The position numbers and the translations under genes are program-made. A model generated the notes under the pieces. It saw only the letters and a program-made list of their open reading frames with translations, was not told the DNA's origin and searched no databases. 64,000 nt of DNA from Xiphydria camelus (Eukaryota; Arthropoda; Insecta; Hymenoptera; Xiphydriidae), in assembly GCA_963678675.1 (NCBI GenBank), contig OY783192.1, positions 18,661,215 to 18,725,214 of the forward strand, given 5' to 3'. Shown piece by piece: positions 1 to 11,015 of the stretch (position 1 is its first letter; each line of letters starts with the position of its first letter).

Positions 1-429
1 AATGTGGTGCATCAGATTCGAAGAAACAAAAGCTCCTACTTGAGAAAGTAATTCAAAGTATAAAGAATTGGATAAATTAATGTTATTTAAATTTTGTATT
101 CCGTTACTTACTCTAGTAGCATATTATGAGTGTTAACATCTTGCAAGTCCCACTAACAAAAAGCTGCTTTATAAAGAAACTAAAGAGTTGTTTAAAAAAA
201 ACCCATTCAATTACGTTCCTGCTCAAAATCTAATACAAATCTTATGCTTTTGGTTTTGCAAGACTCATCAGCAGCGCCATAGGGGTCTGCTTCTGCATCT
301 ATCTACAGTTTTTGTGATAGATATTTACGAAAGTATTCATATGAATGTTATGCGAATGATCTAATAGGTACATATTATAGCAGAAATATGCAAGGCGTCT
401 TGCGATTCGACCCCCTACAAATCGCTGTA
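1..429. other. AT-rich stretch with no gene seen
   Basis: Only short random open frames are present on both strands, and I recognise no repeat boundary. It precedes the foldback at about 430. Confidence 0.4.
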
Positions 430-665
430 AATCCTACTTACAGAGACAGTACGAGGATAGGGTATTTAGGGAATGTGTGAGTGCAAGTGAGAACACGGTG
501 ACGGCATAAGAGAGCCTCTATTGCACTCAATTTTCTAGAAAAGCTCAAGATAAAGAGGCTCTTATGCCGTCATCGTGTGTTCTCACTCGCACTTACATCA
601 CAGCTTACAGCTGTGCTTACACGTTTCCGAGGTACCTCATCCTCGTACTGCCTCCGTATTGGGCA
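430..665. repeat. Foldback (inverted-repeat) element
   Basis: The left arm at about 435-520 (cagtacgaggat, then gagaacacggtgacggcat) is repeated in reverse complement at about 558-655. The arms differ by small gaps, so the repeat is old. The short open frames here simply read through the arms. It is probably a non-autonomous DNA transposon; the target duplication is not resolved. Confidence 0.6.
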
Positions 666-1380
666 CGCTATTTACCGGTGGCGGCGCTGCGGTCAAGCCA
701 ATATGGCCGATGCAAGGGTAACCGAAATAGCGCACTGTTTGAAAAAACGAAGATTTCGTTGTAAAACCGGTCGACACATGTGATAAACAATGTTAACACT
801 TTTGTTAAAAGACCTTCTCACATTTGCAAAAGGTACACCAGAGTCTCGAAATGTAGTAGAAGGTCAGGCGGTATTTAATTAACCATGTACAATAAACTTC
901 TTTTTGGAGTATTTTTTTGACACATAACCTGTTCAACATACACATATGTCAGCAATACCCTTGCAGCGGCCATTTTGTCTAGTGTCGAATTGTACCACGA
1001 GATATCGCATTCTTATATAGCCTCCCCAATAGCTGACGAGTCCAGTAATTAGGTGCTGTATATTGTCTTTAGCTGGAAAAATTTGCGTAACTTGATATTT
1101 GGCTATTTTATGTATTTTGAACTGCTTTTTTCGATTTTTTACTTTGCCACCTCGTATCTTTGCCGCGGACGCCGCCATATTGTAATAAAGTGCGAAAAAA
1201 AGAGATTTTTCAAGATATCTCGTTACTTGTTTCTTTTACAGCAAAAATGATTCTATAATAAATTAAACTACATAATTTTCTCTACACAATTGATCCTTAT
1301 CATTTTTTTCCATAAAACCGATCCATTTTGGATAGGAGACTAACGAAAATTACCATTTAATGTGTAGGTAAAAGTAATAC
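666..1380. other. Non-coding stretch with weak inverted similarity
   Basis: No supported gene is present. The segment around 700-722 (atggccgatgcaagggta) resembles the reverse complement of about 955-980, which suggests the remains of another foldback. The rest is AT-rich. Confidence 0.3.
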
Positions 1381-1480
1381 CCATTTCCACACCACCATGA
1401 GGTAGATTATATGGCGCGTTTTTTTTCTGTGGTTTCCCCAGTAGGCCTAATCACATATTAATTTCTAAGTGAAAATTACA

Positions 1481-1872
1481 CTAATTTTTTTCGCTTTGAT
1501 ACCCCTGAGGACCAGCTTTTTCTGTGTTTTTGCTAGTTGAAGGCAACAAAGTCTCAGAGTCTTGTGGGATTAATTCTGGCGCAGTAGCTTCTTCTCTACT
1601 TTCTGCATCAATTTCATTAAATAGTGGTTCTAAGATCGTATCGGTGTCTTCATCTTCATCACTATCTTCCAAAAGATGAGGCATATTATCACATTTATTG
1701 TCACAGTTTGAGCAAATAGAACAATTGAACCCTGCTTTTCTGCACCCACAAGCTCTCCGACATCCCTTTTCACATTTACAAGAAATTAGTCGAAGAAGAA
1801 CTTCTGGAGCAGGGGCCTGGAGTGTAGTTAGAGGGACAATACCATTTTTGTTCTTCTTCCAACACCATTGAT
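1481..1872 (-). pseudogene. C-terminal fragment of a cysteine-rich repeat protein (second copy)
   Basis: Read on the minus strand, this frame runs from a WCWKKNKNG segment through a proline/leucine stretch into a cysteine cluster (CKCEKGCRRACGCRKAGFNC, then CSICSNC) and ends in an acidic tail. The same protein family is encoded on the plus strand at 4145-5199 and 33111-33205. The cysteine spacing is like a CXC (tesmin/TSO1-type) zinc-binding motif. The family recurs as a repeat in insect genomes and its function is unknown to me. The N-terminal part is missing: homology stops at about 1872 where a foldback begins. The 3' flank at about 1385-1460 matches 33258-33320 in reverse complement, so both copies share the same downstream sequence. 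Confidence 0.65.
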
Positions 1873-2049
1873 CTGCAGGTTTTGCGTTACCGATTGTTGT
1901 ATCGAGGGCTCGTGGGGAAACAACTCTTTCAACACAGTGACTGGTCTTCCTTTATTTCACTTACAACTGGCCCCGGTCGGGCACGTGCCGCTTTCCTTCG
2001 GACTCGGTCGTTCTACTGACGCCATTGCTCCTTCTTCCTACTCCCTAGA

Positions 2050-2455
2050 CGCGCGCTCAGTCTCAGTCAGCCCCCTGCAACTCACACGTATTCCCATTAG
2101 ATATCTTTGACCACGCTTTGTCGCCAGTCGTACTAATCCGCTACGTGGCGCCCTATCGCTGGCCCTGTGTTGGCTGCTGCTGGCTGTTGGCTGCGCTGGC
2201 TCATATAAAATTCGTTCGAACATTTACTGGACTATTTCTATTACTTCATAAAATTCCTTATCCCTACATATTTATTACAAAATGGAATAATGCTTCATTG
2301 CACTCAAGCCCCTTCATTCACACCTCATTCGCCCGCTTTCAGCCGGGCCTGCCGGACCAGCGACACTACGCCACCACGCGGTTGGCGACAACGGTTTGGC
2401 CATGCGAAACGCAGAGTTGCAGGGGGCTGGTCTCAGTCTCTCTCGCTTCTCTCTC
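2050..2455. repeat. Inverted repeat flanking a GC-richer core
   Basis: A segment at about 2066-2130 (ctcagtcagccccctgcaac to tttgtcgcca) is matched in reverse complement at about 2384-2445. It separates the cysteine-rich protein fragment from the gypsy fragment. It ends in a pyrimidine-rich run (2497-2526). Confidence 0.5.
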
Positions 2456-2608
2456 TAGTCCTCTCACTCATTCAGGCGCTACCAACTTAAACACTACATT
2501 TACTTTCTCTTTTTTCTTTTTTTTTTGACAAACGATTGCTGTTCTAACTAATACATAACAAAACTATCGAACTTTTTTGGCAGGTTTCGTTCATGCTTAG
2601 GTCGTTCC

Positions 2609-3225
2609 TCAAACGGCGGGTCCATACGTTCTTCTATTTCCGTCGGTTCTGACAGACCGGTTTCGGATACAATCGGCTGAGGCTCGCGGATCCTGGTTTT
2701 TCTTCCTGAGGGGACTCAGCTTGACTTTCGTTAAACTTTCGCACAAAAGATGCGTTTCTTTTATAAACCGCACCCTCAGGCGACTGTATGCTAACACTGT
2801 TTTCGCTTCGGTCACCACATACTTCATTTGTTCAAAATCCGTACTTAACTTGTTTCCCTTTTCCCCCTTCAGCAATACCGAATCAACCGGTTGAACATCA
2901 GACTCCTTCGCTCGGTTTTTCCTGTCAAAATATTCTTTCCCTTTGATTTTATTCCACGCATCCTTATCGCGAACTTCCTCGTCCAAATTTCTTTCTACTC
3001 ATTTCTGGAAGCTTCGTTTTCAATTTTCGCCCATATAACAATTTTGCCGGTGATTTTCCCGTTGAAGAATGTGGTGTCGAACGATACATCAATAAGTAGT
3101 TGTACAATTCTTCCTTCCAATTTCGCTTTTCCGCATACGCGATTTTCAGACGTTTAAGGATACTTCTATTCTGTCTATTTCTACTTCCCCGTTAGCCTGC
3201 GGCCAATACGGATAGTACACGTAAA
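2609..3225 (-). pseudogene. Ty3/gypsy-type integrase C-terminal fragment
   Basis: Minus-strand frames encode the end of a retrotransposon integrase. A YWPQANGEVE segment (catalytic glutamate region) lies near 3185-3215, followed by a region with YRSTPHSSTGKSPAKLLYGR, then a KxKxxDRKNRAKE segment and a VDSVLLK stretch at about 2840-2900. Near 2800 the homologous reading passes into another frame, and there is a second break near 3000, so the copy is dead. It is a separate, older gypsy copy, unrelated in sequence to the element at 17187-27781. It ends at about 3225, where the long inverted repeat begins. Confidence 0.7.
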
Positions 3226-3244
3226 TTAGACGTATAAACATGGA

Positions 3245-3575
3245 ATAGGAGAAATAATTTATAAAGTTTTCATATTACGTATACATTTTCCTAATGGGAT
3301 CAGGAACAAAACCCTACAAAGTTCCCAATTGTCCAGTGTCCGCAACATCTCTTATTTTGCAAAAAACAACCCCCGGATCGTACATTGTGTCAGTTTTTCT
3401 CAATTTCCTCGTAAACCGTTGTTCAAACGTAAAAAATGTACAGAACCATAAATGTTTGCCATTAAATTCTACATAAAAACTGTTCTATAAATATGTTAGC
3501 TAATCCTTACTTAATTCTCGAAAAATACGTTTAAAGTTAAGGATAGTTTTTAGCAGGCTGTTAAAATATGTCAAG
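3245..3575. repeat. Left long inverted repeat (pairs with 33455-33795)
   Basis: This segment is recognisable in reverse complement at about 33455-33795: both hold a diverged stretch containing a block near aatttataaagttttc, an acaacccccgg block, a cctcgtaaaccgttgttcaaacgt block and actgttctataa. The pair brackets the split cysteine-rich protein gene and everything inserted in it. It is best read as the long terminal or subterminal inverted repeat of the outermost element. Confidence 0.65.
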
Positions 3576-3658
3576 TTTAGCGAGGCGTCAACGCACTTGT
3601 GACACAAACTTGTGGTATGCGTTACGGTGGATTATTTACGGATTTTAGTCAGTGTTAA

Positions 3659-3692
3659 AAATGTGTATTATTATTATTATTATTATTATTTC
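3659..3692. repeat. (ATT)n microsatellite
   Basis: A run of about nine tandem TAT/ATT units lies in otherwise AT-rich DNA. The 3576-4140 stretch around it holds no gene that I can support. Confidence 0.8.
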
Positions 3693-4144
3693 ATCCTTGT
3701 ACGAAATTTTTAACAAAGTTCCAGAACGAACTGCTGACTTGAGCGATCATTGCGAATTTGTAGTGGATGGTGGTAATGGGCATGTTCACAACTTTTTGTA
3801 CAACTGTTTAAAGTGCATGAATCGGAAGATTAGGGTATTAAAGTAATGTAGGTAAAAAATGGGTCATTAAAAAATATTTTTCCATTATTTTTGAGATGTT
3901 AAAAAAGGCATTCGTTTTAAAGCGTCGCACTTTCACCGCCATTTTAACTGACCAATCAGAGTCGGGTAACAGATTCTCCACCATTCACAAACCCGGGTTT
4001 GGCCCCTTGCCAATGGCTTTAGTGACGTCACTAAGGATTTCGTTTGAATCGAAGTCAAACTTTAAACATTAAAAAAAAAGAAATTAGTGCTCAGAAAAAA
4101 AAACAAACACATCTTATTAATAAGCACAGAAAGTATTAACGAAT

Positions 4145-5199
4145 GATCCAAAAAAAAATCGTGAACATGCCCATTTGATTCACCGTGTGGCATGGCCAAA
4201 ACAGGGTACATTTCGTGACATTTACTCGGCCTATGTTAACTTTATACGTAAACACTATGGTCACTATGTAACTTATTACAAAGAGTCTTGAACGACAAAA
4301 ACGACTCCTGAAGCGCACTTCGGCTACAATTGCATTCAGTGAAAACACATCAATACACGATCAATAAAAGATATTGTTAAGTAATATAGCTAACAAAGAT
4401 CGTTTAATTTCTCAACTTGTCGAGAGGCTAAATTCTAAGAATATTAATACTCTTACTGTTTTAGACGATGCTGACTTACTAATCGTTACAACCGCCATCG
4501 ATCTATCAAGTCAACACGACACTGTGGTTGTAGTTGGTCAATATGTCGATCTTCTTTCTCTTATATTGCTCTTGCTCCTCAAGATAAGGATATTTTGTTT
4601 TTGAAACCAGCCCAAGGAAATATAAAGAAAAGGATTTATAGATCTTCTGTGATATGCAATCATCCAACGTTAGTAAAAATATTAAAGAAACTGTTCTTTT
4701 TGCACATGCGTTTAATGGTTGCGAAACCACTTTTGCGTTTTTCGGAAAAGGCAAATCTTAAATCGTAAACATATTAAACAAGAGAAAGGATTTGGAAGAT
4801 GTTGTTTATATTTTCAGCAGTTCTCAATCTACGAAAGAGCAAATTGAAAGTGCTGGTGAGAAATTCACACTTGCGTTATATAAAGCTGAACGGAAAGAAA
4901 CTTCTTTGAATAACTACAGATTTATTTATTTTAATAAGTTGGTTGGCCAATCCAATCATGCCGTAATTTTGTCTAGATTGCCACCAACATCTGCAGCATT
5001 AAAACAGCATTCTTACCGGGTATTTTACCAAATTCAATCTTGGCGAGGAAAAGATATACAGCCAACGCGCAGTGGGGTTGGAAAAAAATGGGCAACATTT
5101 TATCACCAGTTTTTACTACCGTGGTCCCGGCTCCGATTTCTGTTCTGAAAGTTATATCGTGCAGCTGTAAAAAGGGTTGTGGTAAGCGATGTGCATGAC
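4145..5199 (+). pseudogene. Cysteine-rich repeat protein, 5' part, split by the Harbinger insertion
   Basis: Plus-strand frames carry successive conserved blocks of one protein: HRVAWPKQGTFRDIYSAY (about 4177-4230), a DDADLLIVTTAID block (about 4465-4505), DKDILFLKPAQGN (about 4580-4620), FLHMRLMVAKP, a LPPTSAALKQHSYRVFYQIQ block (about 4977-5035) and the start of the cysteine tail, SCSCKKGCGKRC (about 5155-5190). Blocks lie in different frames and contain stops, including a TGA at 5194-5196. The tail continues at 33111 on the far side of a 27.9-kb insertion. Homology to the minus-strand copy at 1481-1872 supports the family call. The function is unknown; the DD-containing central block might belong to a nuclease-like fold, but that is a guess. 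Confidence 0.65.
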
Positions 5200-5202
5200 T
5201 TA

Positions 5203-5250
5203 GGCCGACATTACACTATAAAAGATCTACGACAAAGATCTTTTATCATA
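5203..5250 (+). repeat. Harbinger left terminal inverted repeat
   Basis: GGCCGACATTACACTATAAA is followed by two AAGATC-type palindromic motifs (agatct at 5223-5228, aaagatctt at 5235-5243). The reverse complement occurs at 33062-33107. The inner part continues as cttttataaaattt repeats, which resemble the ttttataaaatgt motifs at the other end. Confidence 0.85.
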
Positions 5251-6033
5251 TCTTTTATAAAATTTCTTTTATAAAATTTCTTTTAAGGAGCTGAATGCAC
5301 ATATTACACTGTTTCAAATCTTTTATCAAATACCAGTAAGCCCCAGCCAGCTACACATGCTGGTAAGTAGCATACTTTCGTGCTACTTTCGAGCATTTGC
5401 AACCTAGTAGCATTTGTGTGTCCAAAACCTTGCTAGTATCGAGCATGTTAGAAACTAGCATGTTCACAAATCGACCTAACATAAAATTCTATTTGAATTG
5501 GATAAATGTTCTACTAGGTTCGTACTCGATGAAAAAGATATGCAAAACATTAATTTAATTTAAATAGACTTTTAATCGATATAAGTAAATGTCTACTTGT
5601 GTGAAATAAATTTTTCTATTGGGTTCTTGTTTAACTAGATCTCTTCCCTCGGAATACTTGATTATGGCGAAAGAAATGTTTCTTTGAGCCAAGTAAATAT
5701 TTATTAGCTATTACTATATTTTTGTTTGAATGAAAGAGATATTCGAATAATTAATATATATTTCCTTGGCCCAACAAAATATTTTTTCCGCCGTAATCAA
5801 GTATTAACTGCTTTATATTATGAGGCGACGCGGTGTCGCACCTCTTTTAAGTGGAGTAAAGAAAGAAACCAGACATCAACGGTCCAGGTCACGATCCTCA
5901 TATGCCCTTTCTGTCAGTTCCTTGCAAAGCGCGAAAGATCGAAGATGCATCCTTCGAGCGACGCATAATATTGTGTTCATAACAGTGTGAATAATTTAAT
6001 CTGTGAACTCTCTTTTCCCAATAATCAATAAAA
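5251..6033 (+). other. Harbinger subterminal region and transposase 5' UTR
   Basis: Short direct repeats of TAGCAT/GCTAGT occur at 5340-5465. No protein can be supported: the small frame at 5726-5968 has no recognisable domain. The stretch just before 6034 is AT-rich and puts ATG in an aaaaATGG context. Confidence 0.4.
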
Positions 6034-6477
6034 ATGGATGGCCGTTTATTTGCCTGTGGCACGACAATCAGTGCAATTATAGTAATAAGTTTAATACTAA
6101 AAAAGAAGGAAAAAAGGAAACGCTTATGGGTAAGACCATGGATTGAGAAACGTGGTTTAAGGGGTATCCATCAAAATTTACTTCGAGAGCTACAATGTGA
6201 AGACATAAAAAGTTATGAAAACTACTTAAGGATGGATGAAGATACTTTTCAATTTGTGGCCATGAAAATAGCACTATTTATTTGTAGAGAAGAAACACAT
6301 TTAAGAAGTCCTATTAGTGTCAAAGAACGACTTATGGTTACACTTCGGTTTTTGGCAACAGGAGAAAGTTATACAAGCTTACAATATAGTACTCGCATAC
6401 CCCAATGCACTCTGTCTGGTATAATTCCAGAAACTTGTAAGGCCATTTATTATACACTGAAGGATGAATTTTTAAAG
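6034..6477 (+). CDS. Harbinger transposase, exon 1
   Basis: The frame starts at ATG 6034 (MDGRLFACG) with a hydrophobic stretch, then LRGIHQNLLRELQCEDIKSYENYLRMDEDTF, a region typical of the N-terminal part of PIF/Harbinger nucleases. Near the end ERLMVTLRFLATGESYTSL matches the family motif in which LRFLATG precedes the helix-turn-helix. The exon ends at AAG 6477, directly before gtaagt. The next exon begins at 7856 after ccacag, and both borders are in phase 0. In the family this exon supplies DNA-binding and dimerisation parts, and the second carries the DDE nuclease. A MITE and an antisense exon of another gene lie in the intron. Confidence 0.8.
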
Positions 6478-6564
6478 GTAAGTAAATGAAACATTTTATT
6501 TACTTATATGATTACAAAGCAATATTATTTACCGTTTAAGTGCTGAAGAATTTTCTTCTATATA

Positions 6565-6777
6565 CACCCGTGCTCACGGAATCTGTCGCTGGTGACTTTT
6601 TTTAAATGTTATTTTTAAACGTACTAACCAATGATTAATCAATCCTCGTGCTTTCATTAACGAGAGTAGACGTCACCGTAGCTAATGAGGGCATGAGAAT
6701 TAATTGTTCACTGGTTAGTACGTTTAAAAATAAGGTTTAAAAAAAGTCACCAGCGACAGATTCCGTGAGCACGGGTG
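6565..6777. mobile_element. 213-bp palindromic MITE with TA target duplication
   Basis: The element begins CACCCGTGCTCACGGAATCT and ends with its reverse complement; the arms are about 75 bp and nearly perfect. TA flanks both sides (6563-6564, 6778-6779). A related copy at 28072-28286 has a demonstrable empty site. It sits in the transposase intron. TA duplication points to the Tc1/mariner group; no coding capacity. Confidence 0.85.
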
Positions 6778-7189
6778 TACATATGCTGGAAGTGCGGAAT
6801 GAAATGCGTAGTTATGTTTTTTCTGGAAAATAATAGAAACGGTTATAATTAACGTAAATTATTATATAAAAAATAATTTTTTTACCGACAAAAATATTTG
6901 GTATTCTCACTTTTTACAAGAGTTTTTCGTACTTCTATGCATTTTTGGCACAACACAAGAGAAACGCGATAGCGCTTCGCCGCATTCAAACAGTTCAAAA
7001 TGTTATTTGAAAAATAAAACATTGATGAATGATAACTGAACCAAATTAGTAATATTCTGAACTTATAATACATTTAAAAATCTCAATAAAAACATACAAG
7101 AAACTAATCCTTCCCTTCAATGAAATTAATCCATTGAAGTGTATTGTAGAGAACTATCTTCTCTTGTTATATTAGCGACATGTACAACA

Positions 7190-7702
7190 TTATGAAATAG
7201 GTGAATCAAATGAAGGTTCCTCTACATGTTCAGGAGTAGGAAGTGAATAACTAGAATTTGAATTGCGGTGAAGTTGAGCTGATGTAACTAATGTCCGGTG
7301 ACTCGACGATGCTTGGGATACAGAACAGTTTGGTAGAAATGATTGCGATTCAATTACATCCCAAATGTCCATTAGAACCTGCTGTATTTTTTTTTTAACT
7401 TGTCGCAACATAAGTTCATTACTCGCCCGTTGGATACTCTTTAGTTCACCGACTATAAATTGACCAAAAGTATCGATTGGATCCTGCGCCAATTCATTTA
7501 CTGGTTTTACTTTTACAAGATTTGACATGTGGGACATGGTGTTTGTTGCTTGTACCAATAAATTATCATACAAACTCATTCTTTTTGCTCTTTTTGTGGG
7601 ATTCCGTATAAGAGATACAGTGTCGGATGTACTTTTGGCATTCGCTATTGATGCATTTGAGGGTGCAGCATTCGAGTTGTCACTTAAATTAGGGGTCCAT
7701 TC
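7190..7702 (-). CDS. MADF-BESS protein, last exon (BESS domain)
   Basis: On the minus strand the exon begins after ttttcag with EWTPNLSDNS (7702), runs through a basic RNPTKRAKRM stretch and contains DPIDTFGQFIVGELKSIQRA followed by RQVKKKIQQVLMDIWDVIE (about 7345-7500), a good BESS-type protein-interaction motif. It ends FDSPIS at about 7190. Exon 2 (30792-30968) and exon 1 (31261-31504) join in phase 0. MADF-BESS proteins bind DNA through MADF and dimerise through BESS; in Harbinger elements such a second protein helps transposase reach the nucleus or the transposon ends. Oddly, this exon lies inside the intron of the transposase on the opposite strand. Confidence 0.75.
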   Translation of the reverse strand, partial: EWTPNLSDNSNAAPSNASIANAKSTSDTVSLIRNPTKRAKRMSLYDNLLVQATNTMSHMSNLVKVKPVNELAQDPIDTFGQFIVGELKSIQRASNELMLRQVKKKIQQVLMDIWDVIESQSFLPNCSVSQASSSHRTLVTSAQLHRNSNSSYSLPTPEHVEEPSFDSPIS

Positions 7703-7855
7703 CTGAAAATAAATAAAATTTATTAATGTAATACTAAGTTATCTTCTCGTCAATGGTATAATAAACACGTATTATGTAGTGTTAGAGTAAGAAATATTGA
7801 AATAGTACTAGTTAAAATGTATAAAAATAGCGATTTTTAAAGTATCTGTTCCACA

Positions 7856-8640
7856 GGTACCAACAACGAAAAAGGAATGGGAAAATATTGCTGAAAATTT
7901 TGAAAAAAAATGGAATGTGTTTAATACAATTGGTGCAATGGACGGAAAGCACGTGCGCATAACTTGTCCAAAACTGGGTGGATCCCATTTCTATAATTAT
8001 AAATCCCATCATAGTATTGTTTTATTTGCGCTTGCCGATGCCAACTACAAATTTCTATATGTCGATGTTGGAACAAATGGTCGAGTTGGTGATAGCGGAG
8101 TATATGCTAAAAGTAAATTAAAGGAATGTTTAACGAATAGAGCATTATTGAACATACTCGACGCAAAGCAACTTCCGAATTCTAATATTACTATCCCTTA
8201 TGTAGTACTCGCCGACGATGCTTTCCCATTAAGTTACAATGTAATGAAACCGTTCCCTCTAAAACGTATTACGAGAGAAGAGAACATATTCAACTACAGG
8301 TTATCACGCGGAAGGCGAATGATTGAAAGCAGTTTTGGAATTTTGGCAACTCGATTTAGGATTTTTTTAACTTCTATCAATTTATCTCCCGAAAAAGTTA
8401 AATACATTACTCTTGCAGCATGTACGTCATGCGGCATGTAATGTGTTAATGGAGATAAGAAAACAATTATATTCGTTACAAACAATTACTTCTCGACATG
8501 AAAATGATAATCAGTTTTTGGACACTGCAAATAATGAGGAACTAGAAGAAATGCAACCTCTTTCTAGACAAGTACATACTGCAGAAAACCGTCATGGCTC
8601 TGAAACTAGAGAGGCGCTAAATAGTTATTTTCGTTATTAG
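7856..8640 (+). pseudogene. Harbinger transposase, exon 2 (DDE_Tnp_4 nuclease), frameshifted near the end
   Basis: After ccacag the frame reads VPTTKKEWENIAENF and then the nuclease. The first catalytic Asp is in IGAMDGKHVRI (about 7928-7960), the second in VVLADDAFPLS (about 8202-8232) and the Glu in RGRRMIESSFGILATRFR (about 8308-8360). HHSIVLFALADANYKF and GRVGDSGVY are also typical of the family. The frame stops at about 8441 in ACTSCGM; the expected C-terminal part (NVLMEIRKQLYSLQ and on to NSYFRY) continues in another frame from about 8445 to 8640. A small insertion near 8415-8445, where cat/gca units repeat, explains the shift. All three catalytic residues survive. Confidence 0.85.
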
Positions 8641-8750
8641 GGCGTGAAGCGCTGTTTCTAACGAGAGTGAAGTTTGCCGCACGAGCGAAGCGAGTACGGC
8701 AATCACACTCGTTAGAACGGCGCGAAACAACCGAATAACGAATTCTATTT
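8625..8750. repeat. Hairpin at the 3' end of the transposase gene
   Basis: tttgccgcacgagcg is matched by cgagtacggcaa, and outer arms ctaacgagagtg/cactcgttag extend to cgttatt/aataacg. The stem starts at the transposase stop codon. It could be a small foldback insertion or a terminator-like structure; I cannot tell which. Confidence 0.5.
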
Positions 8751-9019
8751 TTTGTCACTAAGGGCCGGTTTTACCAACACGGTATAAACGCCGTATAGCG
8801 CTATACTGAGAATAACCTGTACGCAAGCGTTTTACCACGATGGTATAAGTCTGGAATAGGATAAACTTTGGAATAAATGCAGGGATAGCTTATCCGGCAG
8901 TTTCAGCGCTGGATAAGCTAGCTATTCTCGGGATAACCTAACTTTTTGTTTGCGTCTTTATTATTCCGTGACAGAATCACAACCGTGACAGAATCATAAT
9001 AATTGTTATTAGTTGTGTA

Positions 9020-9383
9020 ATAGAGTTGAATGATGTGCCAGTTTTCGAATCATCATCTGATGATGAAATTGACGTCTTACAAAGAATGAGAAATCTTAGG
9101 AAAATACGTGCCCGGTAAGTAAATAAAGGATACCTATACCTACTATAATTTATAACCAATATCTAATACAAAACTATTCCAGAGTTGACTATTTCGAAGA
9201 ATACAATGGTTGTAGAATTCTTCACTTGATTTCGTTTGGAAAAACAAACCTGTCCGAGATTATTGGGCCAAATACGACATCGCATTGCTACGAGGTCGCA
9301 AAGAAATGCAGCAATTCAGCCAGCAACGAAATTATTGCCAACTTTAAGATTTCTTGCTTCGGGATCAATGCTAATTACTGTAG
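9020..9383 (+). pseudogene. Harbinger transposase 5' exon fragments in unit A
   Basis: A first exon-like piece reads SSSDDEIDVLQRMRNLRKIRAR up to a gtaagt donor (9115). After attccag the next piece starts at 9183 with FEEYN and then shifts frame into FRLEKQTCPRLLGQIRHRI and LLPTLRFLASGS, a match to the N-terminal part of PIF/Harbinger transposase, ending at a gtaatc donor (9384). One inserted base after the FEEYN codons breaks the frame. The nuclease exon is absent; the captured exons follow instead. The corresponding second-exon pieces in units B and C are 11785-11995 and 14121-14321. Confidence 0.7.
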
Positions 9384-9421
9384 GTAATCGTTTTTATCAT
9401 AATGTTAAAACTTTTAATTAG

Positions 9422-9595
9422 TTATTATTATATGCCGCCACCTCTGCAACCTCCGACGACTCCTAACATTCCGAGAAGAGCTAGTTCACAGGACTACAAG
9501 TTCGTCGATCGGCATAAATCGCCACTGATCTCCCAAAAATCAATGGGTGACATACTGAAAAAGATCGACAAAGTCAAATTGAAACTCGTCACAAG
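9422..9595 (+). CDS. Captured MTFR-like exon (penultimate), unit A
   Basis: After aattag the frame reads a proline-rich MPPPLQPPTTPNIPRR segment, then SPLISQKSMGDILKKIDKVK and KLVTR, ending in a phase-2 gtacg donor. Proline-rich sequence followed by a VLKD-xx-KVKL-type motif and then R-SPGG across the splice is the pattern I know from mitochondrial fission regulators (MTFR1/MTFR2). The homology is from memory and is a moderate call. The intron of 131 bp is retained, so the capture was of DNA rather than a processed transcript. Copies in units B and C are at 12024-12197 and 14360-14533, still open. Confidence 0.5.
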
Positions 9596-9726
9596 GTACG
9601 ATTAAACACTTTTATCCCGGTAAACTTTTAATTCACCAGGAACAAAGAGGAGTTTCGCATTGTCAGAATGTCGTGGCTGCGAAGGATTGATTTTGTTCAC
9701 AGTGGGCTTTTAAACGTGTTTTTCAG

Positions 9727-9874
9727 ATCGCCGGGTGGGAGACCTTTGCGAGCCAAACGAGAAAATAGCTCTTACAACGACCTTCAAGAGATCTTACGGA
9801 AACGATATATCGCAATGCAATCGCCGGACAGTAGAAATTCCACCGCGACGTTGACGTTCGATAATTCGTTCTAG
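9727..9874 (+). CDS. Captured MTFR-like last exon, unit A
   Basis: After tttttcag, splicing AG to A gives arginine and then SPGGRPLRAKRENSS, LQEILRKRYIAMQSPDSR and TLTFDNSF before TAG. The SPGG(R/T)P-(L/I) motif and the following helix fit the C-terminus of MTFR-like proteins, which act on the mitochondrial outer membrane in fission; what this fragment does, if anything, is unknown. There are no stops or frameshifts in any of three copies (12329-12476, 14665-14812). About 950 bp of non-coding sequence follows, ending near an aataaa (10780-10790), so the native 3' UTR was captured too. Confidence 0.5.
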
Positions 9875-10825
9875 ATTAAGAACTCGATGATGCTCAAGTT
9901 CTCTAGGTCGCAGCATTTTCGCGTCTGTCGGTGCTCCGAGGAACGGCTATTGTAGCCTTCCTTTCCACGCGTGCGATTGAATCATGATTATAATTTTATC
10001 TAAGTCAGAGCTTTGGAGAATCAAAATTAATAGATCTCTCTTCTTTTTTTATAAATGAGTCTTTCCTTGCTAGGTAATTTCGCGCGACACATTTTAGATT
10101 ATAGTTCTTTTTTAATAGGAGAATAGAAGCTCATAGAAACGTCGGGAAAATTTTGTTTTCTCTCTTCGCTCTTTTACTCAGAAAATGCAAGTTTAAATTT
10201 AAAATTGACGCACGCGGGTCTCTAATCGCGAGAATCTCAACGGTATCCAATAATATCAACCAAAGAATTCATCTACCATTGCATTGTCTTCTATAAGTAA
10301 CATTTAAATTTATCTAGGTAGACATTATACCTTTCTTCAATTCGCGTGATTGCAGAGTTTTCAGGAGCAGAAGTGATACATCCGTCGTACGATGTAGAAT
10401 ATGAAAAAATTTTAGATTTGCATTGATACACTTTTGTAAGATACCTCGGCATTAGACATCAAGTCGTACAACGCTCTTTGTATACTTTTTAGATAGGGTC
10501 GCGTATACTTAAAAAAACGATAACATTGTACCGCTCTATGTAATCTCAGAGTAATGTCACCGCGTGATAAATCTTAAGTTGTAGCGATTTAAAAGTTTAT
10601 AGATTTTAGAATATATTTTGTCCGATACGAGATTTGGATCAAATGGTGCAATTTTACGTTGTAATTACTATTATTGTGTGACGACCCTTATAGTTTTTTG
10701 AGACTGAACACATTCTTGTTGGTGAGATATCGAATGTTTGGACGTGTTTTGTACCTGATGCTTTTATCGACGACTCGAAAATAAAAGTTATTGTTACGAA
10801 AATATAAATATATTGTGTTATAGAT
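9875..10825 (+). other. Captured 3' UTR in unit A
   Basis: This AT-rich untranslated stretch follows the captured last exon and is shared by all three units (12477-13330, 14813-15670). It ends with aaaataaaagttattgttac and a tata-rich run, resembling a polyadenylation region. Directly after it comes the inverted copy of the transposon left end. Confidence 0.55.
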
Positions 10826-11015
10826 ATCTTTTATTTACCGGGCACGTATTTTCTTTGGATTTCTGATTCTTGGTAATACGTCAATGTCATCATCAGATGA
10901 TGATTAAAAAACTGGTACATCAATCAACTATTTCAAAATTAATAACAATTTACCACAACGATCAGGTTATGATTATGTCATGAAAGAATAAAGACGTCAA
11001 AAACAAAAAGTTAGG
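10825..11015 (-). repeat. Inverted copy of the transposon left-end region in unit A
   Basis: Reverse-complement reading gives tcatcatctgatgatgacattgacg and a cgtgcccggtaaata end, matching 9050-9120. Both ends of the unit therefore carry the same transposase first-exon region, in opposite orientation, around the captured gene. Equivalent segments are at about 13330-13530 and 15665-15865. Confidence 0.75.

Noticed and set aside
2118..2528. 136-codon plus-strand frame
   Set aside because: It runs through an inverted repeat and ends in a poly-T tract (FFFFF); no recognisable motif.
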